Origin: Mesaphorura yosii
Lineage: Eukaryota; Arthropoda; Collembola; Poduromorpha; Tullbergiidae
Assembly: GCA_009869945.1 (NCBI GenBank)
Contig: WIXG01000023.1
Coordinates: 310,001 to 374,000 of the forward strand
DNA: 64,000 nt
Direction: 5' to 3'
Below the pieces are notes generated by a model that worked only from the letters and a program-made list of their open reading frames with translations, made no database searches and was not told where the DNA came from. Each line of letters starts with the position of its first letter. Position 1 is the first letter of the stretch. Positions 12,473-23,750 of the stretch are shown here, piece by piece. A program made the translations under genes and the position numbers.

Positions 12473-14403
12473 TTAAATTGTAGTTAACTGTGCTACGTAG
12501 ACAGTGCCTTCGCGAGTACGAACTGGCTCCTTCGTTCGAATGAGGGTTGGGTTCAACTCGTAGTCGTCGCCTCTCATGGGCACGGTTGGGTCGTCAATGT
12601 CGTCGGGCGAGCTGTATAACTTTCTTCCTCTTTTAGGAGGTTCGTCGTACGAGTAGCACAGCCAGCCTTTTCTTTTTAGAAGCAGTATGGTTAGGAAACC
12701 ACAAATTGTGATGACTGCTAGTCCACTAACAAGGTAGATTACGATCCATCCCCAGCTTGTGCCTGAAAGAAGATGAATACGAATTCGACGTTGTCTCAAT
12801 TGCAAGTTACATCAACGAAAGTACCTGATTTCCCGTCAATTTCCACATTGACGTGAACCTCTTTGCACCCGTATCGATTTTTGATTATAAGTGAGAACGA
12901 TGCAGAGTTTAGAAGTTCCTTCGTGTTCAGTTCAGCCTTCCAGCTCCCATGCTTAACCAACAATTTTGCACAAAGCACACGTCAGTCTCGAATTAAAATG
13001 AAATAACGGACGATACCTGCAAATTCTGGACTAGAGCATGGTCCAGATCGGGGGGAAGATCCTCGTATGTTCCAGACTCAGTTTTCATTAGCCAGTGAAT
13101 TTCAGCAAACGGATTGCTAACGAATTCGACAAAAACTTTCTTGTCCTCTGACTTGTCCATTGTAAAAGTGATCTCATTCTCCTTGTCAAGCTTGCTAAGA
13201 ATTTGTGGCTCATCTGCGGACATACGACCTTCTTACTCAAAACTCCAATCGAATACGTGAAAAGAATGAGAATTTACGAAATATGTTTAAGACAATGGAA
13301 TCTCGCTTCAGATCAGTTTCTTCATATCCTGGATGATCAGCGACGCAAGTGAGTTTCTTCCCGTTGTGGGTCCAGTTTAAGGGATAGTGGGGAACTGCCA
13401 AACAAGATTGGTTTTCAACTTCCACTGAATTATTCACAGGGCCAAGACCAGGCGTCTCGCGAATAACTTCACCATCTGAAAGGAACAAGATTTTGGATTA
13501 TATCTGTCTCTGTTTGCACTAGATTGCACGGTTTCATGTTGTTGCGATACTTAAAATTTTAAACATACTGAGCGCAATTGTCAGCTTGGGCGACGGCCTT
13601 CCATCATACGTGCAACAAAATATGTCAACTATGATATTTGCGCCCATGTCGCTCACGTCGACGAGGTCCCCAATTTCATTCAGTTTCGGACTTGAAGGCT
13701 TAACTGCAGAAGCACATAAAATAAAATAAGAAAAACACATAAAATTGTTTACTACATTCTATAAACCAGAAGCCCCAATGAAGAACAAAGATGGTCGCGA
13801 TAACTCATTAATCACGAGATGATCTCGCTTCATACTCAATTAGCAATTAGATAGAAGAAACACAACCCTTACCGAGACTTGTGAGATTCACGCTGCCCAA
13901 CGCAAGCCCATCTTGTCGTACTGCTTTGTCAATCACGGTGCAGTTCCACAGAGTCAAATCAACTTCTTGGACGGACGCGATGGTTAGCTCGCAATATCCG
14001 TCGTGAAGCCCATCAATATTGATGGAATAGCCGTCTTGGACATTATTCTGGACATCCGGGAAACCAACGACGGAAAGACGGACGGACGGACGATTTCTAT
14101 CATACGGAATGACACGATCCCATCTGCAATAGGAGATGCTGTCGTTTTGGTTGGAGTTCCAGCGGAAGCTGACTGAATCTCCGATGCGTGTGAAGACGAT
14201 TTTGAGTTGTCGGTCGGCTGTTGAGGTTGTTGCGGTAAATGGCTCAGCTTGAGTGAAGCTGACCGAGCCGAAACCTGTCGAAAGCGAGCAATGGGATCTG
14301 ATGAAATTGATGAAGTTGTACATATGAACAGTTAGAAACAGAATTAATTACCTGCATGGACAAACAGGCAGGCAACGATCGGGACTAGCATCTTCGGGTG
14401 CAT
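12473..14403 (-). CDS. Single-pass membrane protein with Ig-like domains
   Basis: Seven exons on the minus strand (14352-14403, 13873-14274, 13569-13703, 13278-13475, 13017-13213, 12825-12951, 12473-12762) give 466 residues. A signal peptide (about residues 1-17) precedes an ectodomain of three or four divergent Ig-like modules. Each has paired cysteines and tryptophans (for example ISYCRW with LTLWNC, and LNWTHNGKKLTCVADH). A membrane helix follows (WIVIYLVSGLAVITICGF), then a basic stop-transfer KRKG and a cytoplasmic tail of about 60 residues containing LCYSYDE and DDYELNP, which look like tyrosine motifs. Most introns are phase 1, as in Ig-superfamily genes. The role is probably adhesion or receptor; no orthologue is recognised. 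Confidence 0.75.
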
Positions 14404-16271
14404 GATAGTCTGGGTCCTACTTTTCGCTTTGGACGAGATTTTAAGAATATGTTATTGTCGTAAAGATCGTAGTTTGTTAACTGAGCCTTGAGTTGGCAGT
14501 TGGCGCAGCTGCACCGGACATAGGACCTTGAGTTGAACGTGTCACGAAAGACCAAAGACGCTCGTGCCGTTAAAATGTGAAAGTTGCACCAATCATTTTG
14601 ACGTTGCGACGTACCAGAATCATTGCTCACTGGTAACTGCGGAATAGAATACTAATACTGGATTACTGGGCTGGACCATTTGCACTAGACTCTGTTGACC
14701 CCTCCTTATCCTCATCTGTACCTCAACTTCCTGCTAACCGAGTATTACGCACGCCCAAAGTGCAGCCCATGTTTATGTGTTTCTTGACAAAATATGTCAA
14801 AATGGCAATAAAATATTAGCGACAAAAGAGTTAAATTCTAAGTAATGACTGTGAAGAGCACGAAACTGTAAACTAGGAAGTTGTCCTCAAATATGGCTGT
14901 CAAAGTGTTTAAACAGAAAAACAGGAATGAACCAAGAACTCACACAACATTATTTAGTCAACTAATTATCAGCTAATCAGACATCGAGACTGTTTACTGC
15001 AGACGCAGGCAAGTGCATTGAGCATGCATTACATGTTTTCAATGCTAGAATTATCATCAACTAATAAGAGTGAAACAATTGTTTGTGCTGATAAACCTCA
15101 ATTCAACCAATTTCGAGTTGACTAGCCTCAGCCTCACAGGCTGATCATACTTGCGAAATGAGATCAATGAATCATTGGTCAATGCATCATGGATTATAGC
15201 AGTTCAACGTTCAAAGTAAAGACACAATGAATGCAGATGGCATTTTGAATTTGAGGTTCGGGAATCCTAACCTGTGAACTGTACAGCATGAATTGCAACT
15301 GCAACATTAATAATCAGCCCTGGTTGGAATGAATTAAACACCAAGGAATATTCTGAGCCAGTCACAGTTGTAGTCACATAGTACAAAACGTTCGTCTCTC
15401 ATCAAAAGCAGACGATATAAAATTTTATTTTTGCAATGAGACAGTGGCTGCACAAAGCTAGGCGGCAGGCACAAAAGTGACGCGTGTCAAGGAGTAATGA
15501 AGTCATACGCAACCTTAAAGTAATTAATGTATGGAATTGGAACAAAGAAGATCTTGACCAGCGAGATCAGACTGACTCTTACAAAATGCAACGCCCATGG
15601 TGTTTGTAACAACACTGGCCTTGGTCGTTGCGAGACGGGTTTCTGAGAGCACAAGATGAAGCTGTGCACTCGTCACAGGCTCGGGAGTGGGATCAATTTT
15701 TTAAAGAGTACGGTACGAGGAACGAACCAATCGAAAATGTAAATGCACAAGTCCAAGTTTAGCCTACGAACTGAGCACGATTCGATTTCAAAATTGTGCG
15801 ACCCCAGCCTGACTCCCAACAAGGAAGAGCATCAGTACTGAATTCATTACCATTGTCACATTGCACATCTGGCTCCAGTTTAACTACCCAACAGATGCAA
15901 GTCCAATTATCAGTTTAAACCTGGCTCTTCTTGGTTCAAACTTTGTTGTCACGCTGTCCCTGAGTCGTGCATGTTTGCTGCATGGAGCAATTAAGAGCGA
16001 TAATGACACAATTTTCCTTTTATTTGAACACACGTATTTTCAATTCACATATTGGCCGACAAGGGCCAGCGATGACATAAGCCCGTTTTCTGTCTAGCTG
16101 TAACTCGAATGTCTCCAAGGTCTGATTCCGCTAATTCTTTGTGACATGATGATAAGAAAGGTCGACAGATTCGAATATTTTCAAATTGCGTCAATTGTCG
16201 GAAATGAATGAGCCCAAGCTCGATAAAAGATCATGTCCTTTGCTAATTGTTCGTTCATTCTAACCTGAAAC
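14404..16271. other. Intergenic, with a possible EGF-like remnant
   Basis: No complete gene is supported. At 15581-15646 a + strand stretch reads KCNAHGVCNNTGLGRCETGF and then a stop. This resembles the EGF-like segment of ADAM or reprolysin-type proteins, but it stands alone. The rest is AT-rich without a signal. Confidence 0.4.
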
Positions 16272-17636
16272 ATGGACCGATTATACAGTGTCATCTTTAT
16301 CCTGGGAATTTTTGCCGCTTTCGTTTCAAAATCGGAGCAGTTCACGATCACAGGCAAGTTGTACAAAAGGCGAAATGGGGGGTGATGTGACATACGAGCT
16401 GCATTTGTGCTCATTCTTACTTTTCTGGTTGAAGATGAACACGTCAATCCCGAACACTATGCCACAAAGCTCGCAGGCTTCCTTGTCCGCCGATTGGCCG
16501 CAGAACTACGTCAGAACTCGACCACCCAACTCGGCAAGGATGCAGAATATGTAGGAATAAGTTCTCCGGAGTTGATCGAACTCTTTCCTAATATTCCATT
16601 GTCCGAAGGCCGGCTAGATTTTGACAATTTGTTGCTGAAAGGGGCCTACGAATACAGGTAAGTTTACATTGGTTGTGAGCACACCTGCTGAAGGAACCGA
16701 AACGAACCACAATTAAAACTACAATATTTGATTGGGCCACAGCGAAACGAAGTTGGAGGGATTCAACACAATTTGCCACGATTTACTGTTTGGGACTCAC
16801 CCGCTATTCATTACGTACGCAATCGGGTTCTCGGACTTGGGAATCAGAGGAAATTACATTGTGGACGTCGGTATCAATCTCACATACATTGAAGAACTGT
16901 TTGCAGGCATTATTCCAACTGAAGATCTTCCAGAAGGGCAAATTGCCTCATTGAAGGGTAGAGGAAATTATGAGCTTACTCTCCAGGAATTTAATTTGAA
17001 CGCTAGCCTAACTTTTGTCGAGGTTGATGGAAAGGTTGACAGTGTCAGCTCAGGTTTGGAATTTGGACTAGGTGCTCTTCGCATTTACTTTCAAGACATG
17101 GTTTTCAACGAAATATTTCCGTTTGAGAACTTTTGGGGCCTCGTAAATATTTTGCTGCGAGATTTTGTTCTAGAATTACTTGTGGATATTTCAGAGCGTC
17201 TTACAAGCATATTGAATTTGATTCTTTCTGGCGTTTTTAAGGTACCTCCCAGTCTTTGTTGAACAATCTTTTTCTCTTCACGATAAACGCGTATTCTACA
17301 TTTTCTTGCAGGGTTGCGTAGTTGAAGACCTGGTAAACGGCAATTGTAAGTCGACCATCTTCGTGCTATTCAGCTGTAGTGTTCTCGAATAGAAATTAGA
17401 ATTCTAGAGACTTTTTTATGCTTGCTGTAGTCTGGTGTATTCTACTGCCTGAACCAACCACAATTACAACGGCTGCTACGACTACCACAACAAGTGCAAC
17501 TACATGTACATCAGTCCCAACTACCACGACTGTAACATATAATCTTACTACCACAACCAAGAGCGCTGCTAGCCGCACCTTCATTCAATCCATAATGATA
17601 CTCGGCATTGTTTCAGCTCTCACAATATTGTATTAG
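16272..17636 (+). CDS. TULIP/JHBP-like secreted protein A, Thr-rich stalk
   Basis: Probably an extracellular lipid-binding protein of the JHBP/takeout or group-7-allergen type, tethered by a GPI-like tail. Five exons: 16272-16353, 16435-16657, 16743-17241, 17312-17345, 17431-17636, giving 347 residues. A signal peptide (1-22) is followed by the domain with LFPNIPLSEGRLDFDNLLLK, then IRGNYIVDVGINLTY, then LRIYFQDMVFN. The 34-nt exon 4 encodes GCVVEDLVNGN. Exon 5 has a threonine-rich stalk with many possible O-glycosylation sites and a C-terminal hydrophobic tail with no cytoplasmic charge, which suggests GPI anchoring. Intron 1 begins with GC instead of GT. Exon sizes 82, 223, 499 and 34 are identical to copy B, so the two are recent duplicates. 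The family name is tentative. Confidence 0.75.
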
Positions 17637-18244
17637 TGTGGGAGTTCCGGCTCCTTACGAAAAAATATGATTTATCCAGATTTATCATTAAAATGTTTCC
17701 ATCCTCTTCACGTTTGCAATACGTCGCCAAATTTCGGCCTAACACGACTAACGTAATCTGCGTTGGTAGACTCAAAATCGGTCTAGAGTCACGTCACTCT
17801 TAAGTTGATCCTGTGTCACTTGTCGGTTTGCGGAATGAATGCAAATTAAAATTACACACCAGCATACAACAGTTGAGCGTATGCTACGACTATATCAATT
17901 TGCTACTTTGCTACTTTTCGCTGACATTCAAGCACCTCACACACACGGTTAAAATTTAAATGTCAAAAACATTTATTCATATTTACAAAAATCCCCTTTG
18001 TCAATTTGCTGTACTTAATGAGCGAAGTGTTGAGTGCTGTCAACAGTTGAGATGCATGCCACCAAGACTTGCAAACGATAGGTCGTAACACATTGAGATA
18101 CCAACCGTGTACGTTGTACACGGAGCAGGGATAACATGTAGTCTTTTATTAGGAATTCCTCCAGTACCGGTGAAGGCGTAAAGGTACAATAAATTATCGG
18201 GCTCAGAACAGTTTGACGAGTTTCTGGTCTTGGTCTCTTCTGCC
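17637..18244. other. Spacer between TULIP-like copies A and B
   Basis: About 600 bp with no coding evidence. It probably contains the promoter of copy B, including the palindrome at 18105-18123. Confidence 0.4.
18105..18123. promoter_or_regulatory. Palindrome upstream of copy B
   Basis: CCGTGTAC-GTT-GTACACGG, perfect 8-bp arms around a 3-bp spacer, 122 bp before the start codon. An inverted repeat with a 3-bp spacer fits a dimeric transcription factor such as a nuclear receptor, but chance cannot be excluded. Confidence 0.25.
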
Positions 18245-19568
18245 ATGGCTTCTTCACTGGTTTTGGCGTCCGTGCTAATTCTTTACCTAGCCTTAAGTGT
18301 ACACTCAGATGAATTTCTCATCACAGGTAATAAATTGCAGACAGTCAAAATAAATGTTTATAAAAAGTCTTATAAAGGGCATGCCATACTCTCCTCAGAC
18401 GAACATTTGGATTCGGAGTTCTTGGTGAACTCATTTGCGAATTCGTTAGTGAATCAAGTTCTAAGCAAGACAAGTGACCGCTTCGCAAATCAGGATAGAA
18501 GAAATTCAGAAAGGGGCAGTTTGATTCCCCCGGATTTGATTGGCGTACTTCCCAACATTCCTCTGCCCAATGGAACACTGAGATTTGACAATTTGTTGCT
18601 GAGCGGCAGCTATGAACATGGGTTAGCAGTACTTTACTGTTTCGATAGTTTTGTTCGCCAAATGCGAACACGCATCACACGTACAAGCGTGTGCTTGTGA
18701 TTTAGAAATACGGAAATCCAGGGACTGAACACTTTATGGGATGATCTTCTCATCTACCTCCAGACTCCGTTCACCATCTCCTACGGAATTGGAGCCAAGG
18801 ACTTGGCAATACGAGGAAACTACAGCCTGGACGTTGGAATAAATTTTACATACATTTTGGAGGAGTATCCGGAGTTGCCAATTGAAATACCTGATGAACT
18901 TCTCATCACTCCGCTTGTAGGGAATGGAGGTTATGAATTGAGTCTGAAGGGTTTGAGTTTTAATGTCAGCTTAGCCTTCAACATTGTTTCGGGCAGAATT
19001 GACAGCGTTAATACGTCGCTATCATTGGATCTGGGCGCTATTAGAATTTACTTTCAGGATTTAGTGTTCAATGATGTGCTACCGTTTGAGGATCTTTGGG
19101 ACTTGCTTAATGAATTCCTGACGGTGGGTATTTTGGGTTTGTGGGCGGAGATTGAAGATAACCTCACACAATTACTGGATCAAGTCATGAGCGAGATATT
19201 TGAGGTATTTCTTGAACATTTTTCGATACTCCAGATTGTATCACAAACGTCGAATTCAGTAGCGGCTATGCTTCGTTTCAGGATTGCTTAATTGTGGACT
19301 TTCTAAATGGTGACTGTAAGTTCATCAACGTCTATAGATTAAGTTGAAACCGAACATTAATCTTGAGCTCACTACTTCTATAGTGTCCTGCATTGGCATA
19401 TTCCCGCCTCCCGCGCCAGAACCGACAACGACAACGACAACCGAAGCCACAACCACAGGAAGTACAACAGAAAAAAGTGGTGCAGGGCGTAGTTTCTTGA
19501 GCCTGTCACTGCTTCCCATTCTTTTCGGAATGCTCTTTCATAATTGTAGCGTCACGCAATATTATTGA
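18245..19568 (+). CDS. TULIP/JHBP-like secreted protein B, Thr-rich stalk
   Basis: Closest relative of copy A. Exons 18245-18326, 18399-18621, 18706-19204, 19282-19315 and 19384-19568 give 340 residues. It has a signal peptide, LPNIPLPNGTLRFDNLLLS, then IRGNYSLDVGINFTY, then AIRIYFQDLVFND. The micro-exon encodes DCLIVDFLNGD. Exon 5 begins SCIGIFPPPAPEP and continues with a short Thr-rich stalk and a hydrophobic C-terminus. Intron 1 has an ordinary GT donor, unlike copy A. The micro-exon Cys and the first Cys of exon 5 may form a disulfide at the base of the stalk (inference). AATAAA lies at 19587, just past the stop. Confidence 0.75.
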
Positions 19569-19979
19569 ACATTTGCAGAAGCAGAGAATAAAAAGCATGA
19601 AATTAGAAGGCCAAGCCAAAGCAAGCAAAAATTACACGGTTCTTTAAGCACGAATAAATAAACTCTTCAGTTTTGTGAGTCAACATTTGTCATACGAGGA
19701 ATTTCATAATTACGGCACAGTATTACCAACTGACAAATGACAGTCATTGAAACACATACAAGACCGGTGGCTGAGCTGCTTTGACTTTGAAATGAGGCAC
19801 CTGATTAAGTTATCTTTGTAAATGTCAAGCTGCTGCTGATAGCATTTTCAAAAATGCTGGCCTGCTGAAACCTCAAAGCTAGATTCTTCAAAGGTGTCGC
19901 ATCTTGCATGTTCCCCTTGAAAGTCTCTGAAAAGCTGCATGATTCTATAAGTTTCCAAGAAAATTAAGCTAGCACCAAA
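19569..19979. other. Spacer between copies B and C
   Basis: Poly(A) signal of copy B at 19587-19592 and presumed promoter of copy C. No coding evidence. Confidence 0.4.
19587..19592 (+). terminator. Poly(A) signal of copy B
   Basis: AATAAA 19 bp after the stop codon. Confidence 0.5.
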
Positions 19980-21250
19980 ATGAGACTTCTTGGATTAATC
20001 TTGCTCATCGCCCTCGGCGCCGGAGCTGAATCCTTCGAAATTAAGATCACAGGTTCTTTAATTCATTTTTCCACAATTCGATTCTGTGATGCATTATGCT
20101 CATGCTTCTATATTTTACAGACAAACAAGTGAGCCTTCAAAATCTGGCCAATTTGTTTGCCGATGCTGTCGTGTCGAACGTGCTCCCGCTGGTTGACGTG
20201 TCAAAATACCAAACAAATGATGACGGCTCACTCTACCTGCCAATAATTTCAAAGGGGAAACTTCCAGAGTCAATTCCCTTCTTGGACTTCACAATCCCAC
20301 TTCCTGACAATATTTTTGTATTAGGACATTATGGACACAGGTAGACACTGATCATCCGTAGAGCAGGTATCAATGACCTGGGGGCTAAAGAGATGATTGC
20401 CCTCACGTTATATAGTGGCACGCGGTTCCAGGGACTGCACACTTGGGAATTGGGCGCCAACATCACCTTTGTCGGGCCAATCGCGATAAATCTGTCAGCA
20501 TCGGCGGATGAATTCGCACTTCGAGGCACGGGCTTCGATATCAACCTGGACCTTAACATGACAACTCTCGTCGGACTCTTGCTTCCCGACCTGGTCGACT
20601 TCTTTCCATCAACTCTGAACATAGCAGGAATTGGTGACGACTATGAACTTGTTGCTCTGAAGCCATACTTTAGTACAGTCATTGAGTTCACGATCCGAGG
20701 CGACAAGCCGTATCTTCGCACCGAATCAGTGACACTTGGATTCGAAGGGGTCAATATCTACTACAAGGGTCTGCAAATGGGAGGCGTGGATTTCGACTGG
20801 GAAACCATCAATTTTGAAGATATCAACAGTCTCATAATGCAATTAATGCACGCTTTAGAGAAGGTGCTTCCGGCTGGATTTGATTTTATATTCCAGTTCG
20901 TGATTGCCGTAAGTATAATTTTCCCTGCCGCCATTCCTCGGAAATTCACTCCTCACTCATGATTCTAATAAATGCGATTTCTGAGACAGACTTGCACACC
21001 GGCGGAGCTTCTCGATGGAGACCGTGAGTGACTTTTCGATCTTAATTTCGAGGAAATTGTGTGTAAAGCAATATTTTTTCTTCCTTTAGTGACCTGCCTA
21101 TTTGATCTCGGTCTCATTCCTGCCTCGTCTGCTGCGCATGAAACTGCTTATGGCTTGGGTGTTGGTTTTTATCTGCACTCATCACCAGCTGTCATATTCT
21201 TTGGAATTCTTACCACACTTCTAGCAATTCGTGTGCAAAGCGATTGGTGA
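19980..21250 (+). CDS. TULIP/JHBP-like secreted protein C, no Thr stalk
   Basis: Third tandem copy, more divergent. Exons 19980-20052, 20121-20340, 20416-20908, 20990-21023 and 21090-21250 give 326 residues. It shares the gene structure (73, 220, 493 and 34 nt against 82, 223, 499 and 34). The third exon starts at 20416. An earlier AG at 20361 would leave a 21-bp intron and an alignment that fits worse; with 20416 the segment SGTRFQGLHTW matches copies A and B. The threonine-rich stalk is absent: after TCLFDLGLIP the tail goes straight to a hydrophobic end. It may therefore be anchored closer to the membrane. AATAAA follows the stop almost at once (21252). Confidence 0.7.
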
Positions 21251-21754
21251 TAATAAACGTTGACTTTAGAAGCTTTACTGCTACACAATTGCTACATGAA
21301 TCATAATTAGTAATTACGTAACAAACAAATAACGCACATCTGCCCCAACAAACATTCACGTGTAGGGCAAGTACTGGCCCAATGGGTGACGCAACTGCTG
21401 GCAGCGTTTACGAAATGGTCACTTTCCCGACATTAAACTGATATATACATGATGGAAGTTCTATATCGGTCGGATGTTGGCCGGGTGTCGGCGGAGCCTG
21501 CAAATGGCTGCATATTGGTATGCCACTGAAGTCCCCGCATTCAAGCGTTATCGAAATCGCTTTGTGCCATTAACGAATCTATATCTAATCGTTAAATGAA
21601 GAGTGAAGGACACTCAACAATCCAGTACGATTCGGATATTGATTCGATGTTGCCGGTACAACTTTTTTCTTAGGCAGTCAATTTATTTATCATGTCAAAA
21701 TTATAAATTCCATAAGGTTCACAAATGCTTTAATTAATTAGATTTTTCAGTTAA
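21251..21754. other. Spacer with poly(A) signal of copy C
   Basis: AATAAA at 21252-21257. The rest has no coding evidence and probably includes one end of the transposase element on the minus strand; no clear terminal inverted repeat was found. Confidence 0.4.
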
Positions 21755-23419
21755 CTAATTAGAAATACTATTGCACAGAGAAATACAAATGAAATTATTT
21801 TCGTCATCTGGGAGTAGCATACACTTAGAATCGAGATCAGTTAAACAGAGTTCTTTGGTCGACTTTGGCAAGTTGTAGACTACAAAAATGCCGAGTATTT
21901 TGCTATCGCATGGATAATCATCTCGCGTCACTTTTCTCTTAAAATGGCGACCTCGTAAGATAGTTTCATTATTATTATTTGTTCCAAAACCGTCGACAAG
22001 GATAATTTTTCCAGTTTTAAGCAAGAAGCAATTATCACCTGTAGTGGAACAGACCCTAAACCCGTTAAAATATACTCCTCCCTTGGTCTCTTTTCTCAAC
22101 GTACTGTTATGAGCATATCCATTAATATTGGCCTCCTTCACCCTGTTTACAACTTGGGCTAAATAATTAGATTTTGATTTAATTAACTTCTTAATATGTT
22201 GCATAAAGTTTTCAAAAGGGAATGCGCTAAAACTATCAAGATTTCCGAATTTCCTGACGTCTTGGACTAAGTGTGTAACTGAATGCATATTATATGTAAG
22301 TAGCTCCTTGTAGTATAAGCTCGGAATGTCATGAACAAACTCGTCTATTAGTCCTGCGCCGAAGTCAAGCCATTCCGAGAACTTACTTAAATCATAGCAG
22401 AATATTCTAATTGCACAATGAAATTTTAAGAAGTATCGGAATCTAACGGAGTCTAAAGTGCCTATTAGTGCCACCGCACCCATGTACAGCAAAAACAGGC
22501 GGAACTCGGTGGCCTTCCAATGGTCAAGCTCATTGATTGATCTCGGCTTTCTAGAAAATTCGCGTGGGACAAAAGGCCTAAACTTTAGCAACTTAGCTGA
22601 AATTATATTAATGCTCCCATGAGACAGCCTATGTGGAATGATTCCTTTCGGCCATGGTTGTAACATTTTTTTTCATGACTCCTAAGCATACAAGGTGCAT
22701 GTAATCCAAAGGAAACTGCGAAACCAACCCCAACTTCAATTCAGACATTGCACTGGGTCCGTTATTGTGCTTATGGTATTCAATTAAATTGAAAGAATCG
22801 TCTGTTCTCAAAGTTACTGGCTTGCTGCTAACAGGATAAATGACGCGCCCTGACCTCCTACCCTTACGCGTGTATCTTTTACAGCCGTAATATGAATTAT
22901 GGTTTTTACATTCTTAATAAAACTCCGGGCTGGAGCGTCTGCAATTACACATCTAATAGTTACATTGAAGTGTACCTCAGAAACTTTAATGCCTATTTCC
23001 TCAAGAACTTTCATGTCATTCACGAACTGCCTAAGGTACTCTTCCACCTCTTGTGCTTTTGTTTTTCCGTAATATAATGAGACAATGAACGGCGTAGAAT
23101 CGATAGCTTGATCAACAATAGCTAAAATCGGCCAAAATTGATCGTTACCACTTTTACTTATGGGTGTCCCGTCAATCCCTACGGTTAAAGATATAGTGTT
23201 TGAGGACAGAACAAATTTTTAAAGTGATTCAATCCGTTTGATTAAGCTGTTCTTAATTCCAAAATGATAATATAAACCACCCGCAATTTCAACAAACTCG
23301 CCTACTTTTGGAGTTCTTAAAAGTGTCCTCGGGTTTCTTGGTAAATCGATATCTGGCAGTTGCTGGCCAAGGATTCCTAAAAGTTGTTTTAGAGCTGAGT
23401 GGGTGATGTTATTAGACAT
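21755..23419 (-). mobile_element. Decayed CACTA/EnSpm-like DNA transposon (transposase)
   Basis: The minus strand encodes pieces of one transposase in order: an N-terminal part with LPRNPRTLLRTP and GGLYYHFGIK; a catalytic-region part with ISLTVGIDGTPISKS and QFWPILAIVDQ and IRCVIADAPARSFIKN; then FPLDYMHLVCLGVMKK; and a C-terminal part with HLVQDVRKFGNLDSFSAFPF, like the DUF4218 region of CACTA Tnp2 proteins. At least three lesions break it: an in-frame TAA near 23219, a frameshift near 22890 and another near 22670. No intact transposase can be made. Assignment to CACTA is by resemblance; other cut-and-paste superfamilies with this protein type are possible. Confidence 0.65.
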
Positions 23420-23750
23420 TGCCCAGGTACATAATCTGTCCCTAAACGTTACTTCACTAAAAAATGCTTAGAATTGGGTCAGGAATATTAGTCAGTTAAT
23501 CATACCTTGCCCAGGCTTACACATGAATGAAGCTGATAAGATAACGCGACAGAATGTGAACATAAAATGGGATGATACGAGGATGACAGCTGGCATTGTG
23601 TCAGTGTGGTAAAGGCTTTGCGAAAAACATAAAAGTCGATGCACAAGTTCTTTAACCTCGTATGTTCGCATATTTTCCATTTTGTACATTGCATGGAATC
23701 GCAATTTATTAATGACTCATGGCTCGACAGAACAATCAAATGAGACTGCA
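23420..23750. other. Spacer between transposon and copy D
   Basis: About 330 bp; no coding evidence. It should contain the 3' UTR of copy D and perhaps the transposon end. Confidence 0.4.

Noticed and set aside
15861-16097. 78-codon + frame before copy A
   Set aside because: Hydrophobic but without signal, motif or splice continuity; probably chance.
20341-20361. Premature stop or 21-bp intron in TULIP-like copy C
   Set aside because: A later acceptor at 20415 gives an ordinary 75-bp intron and restores alignment with copies A and B.
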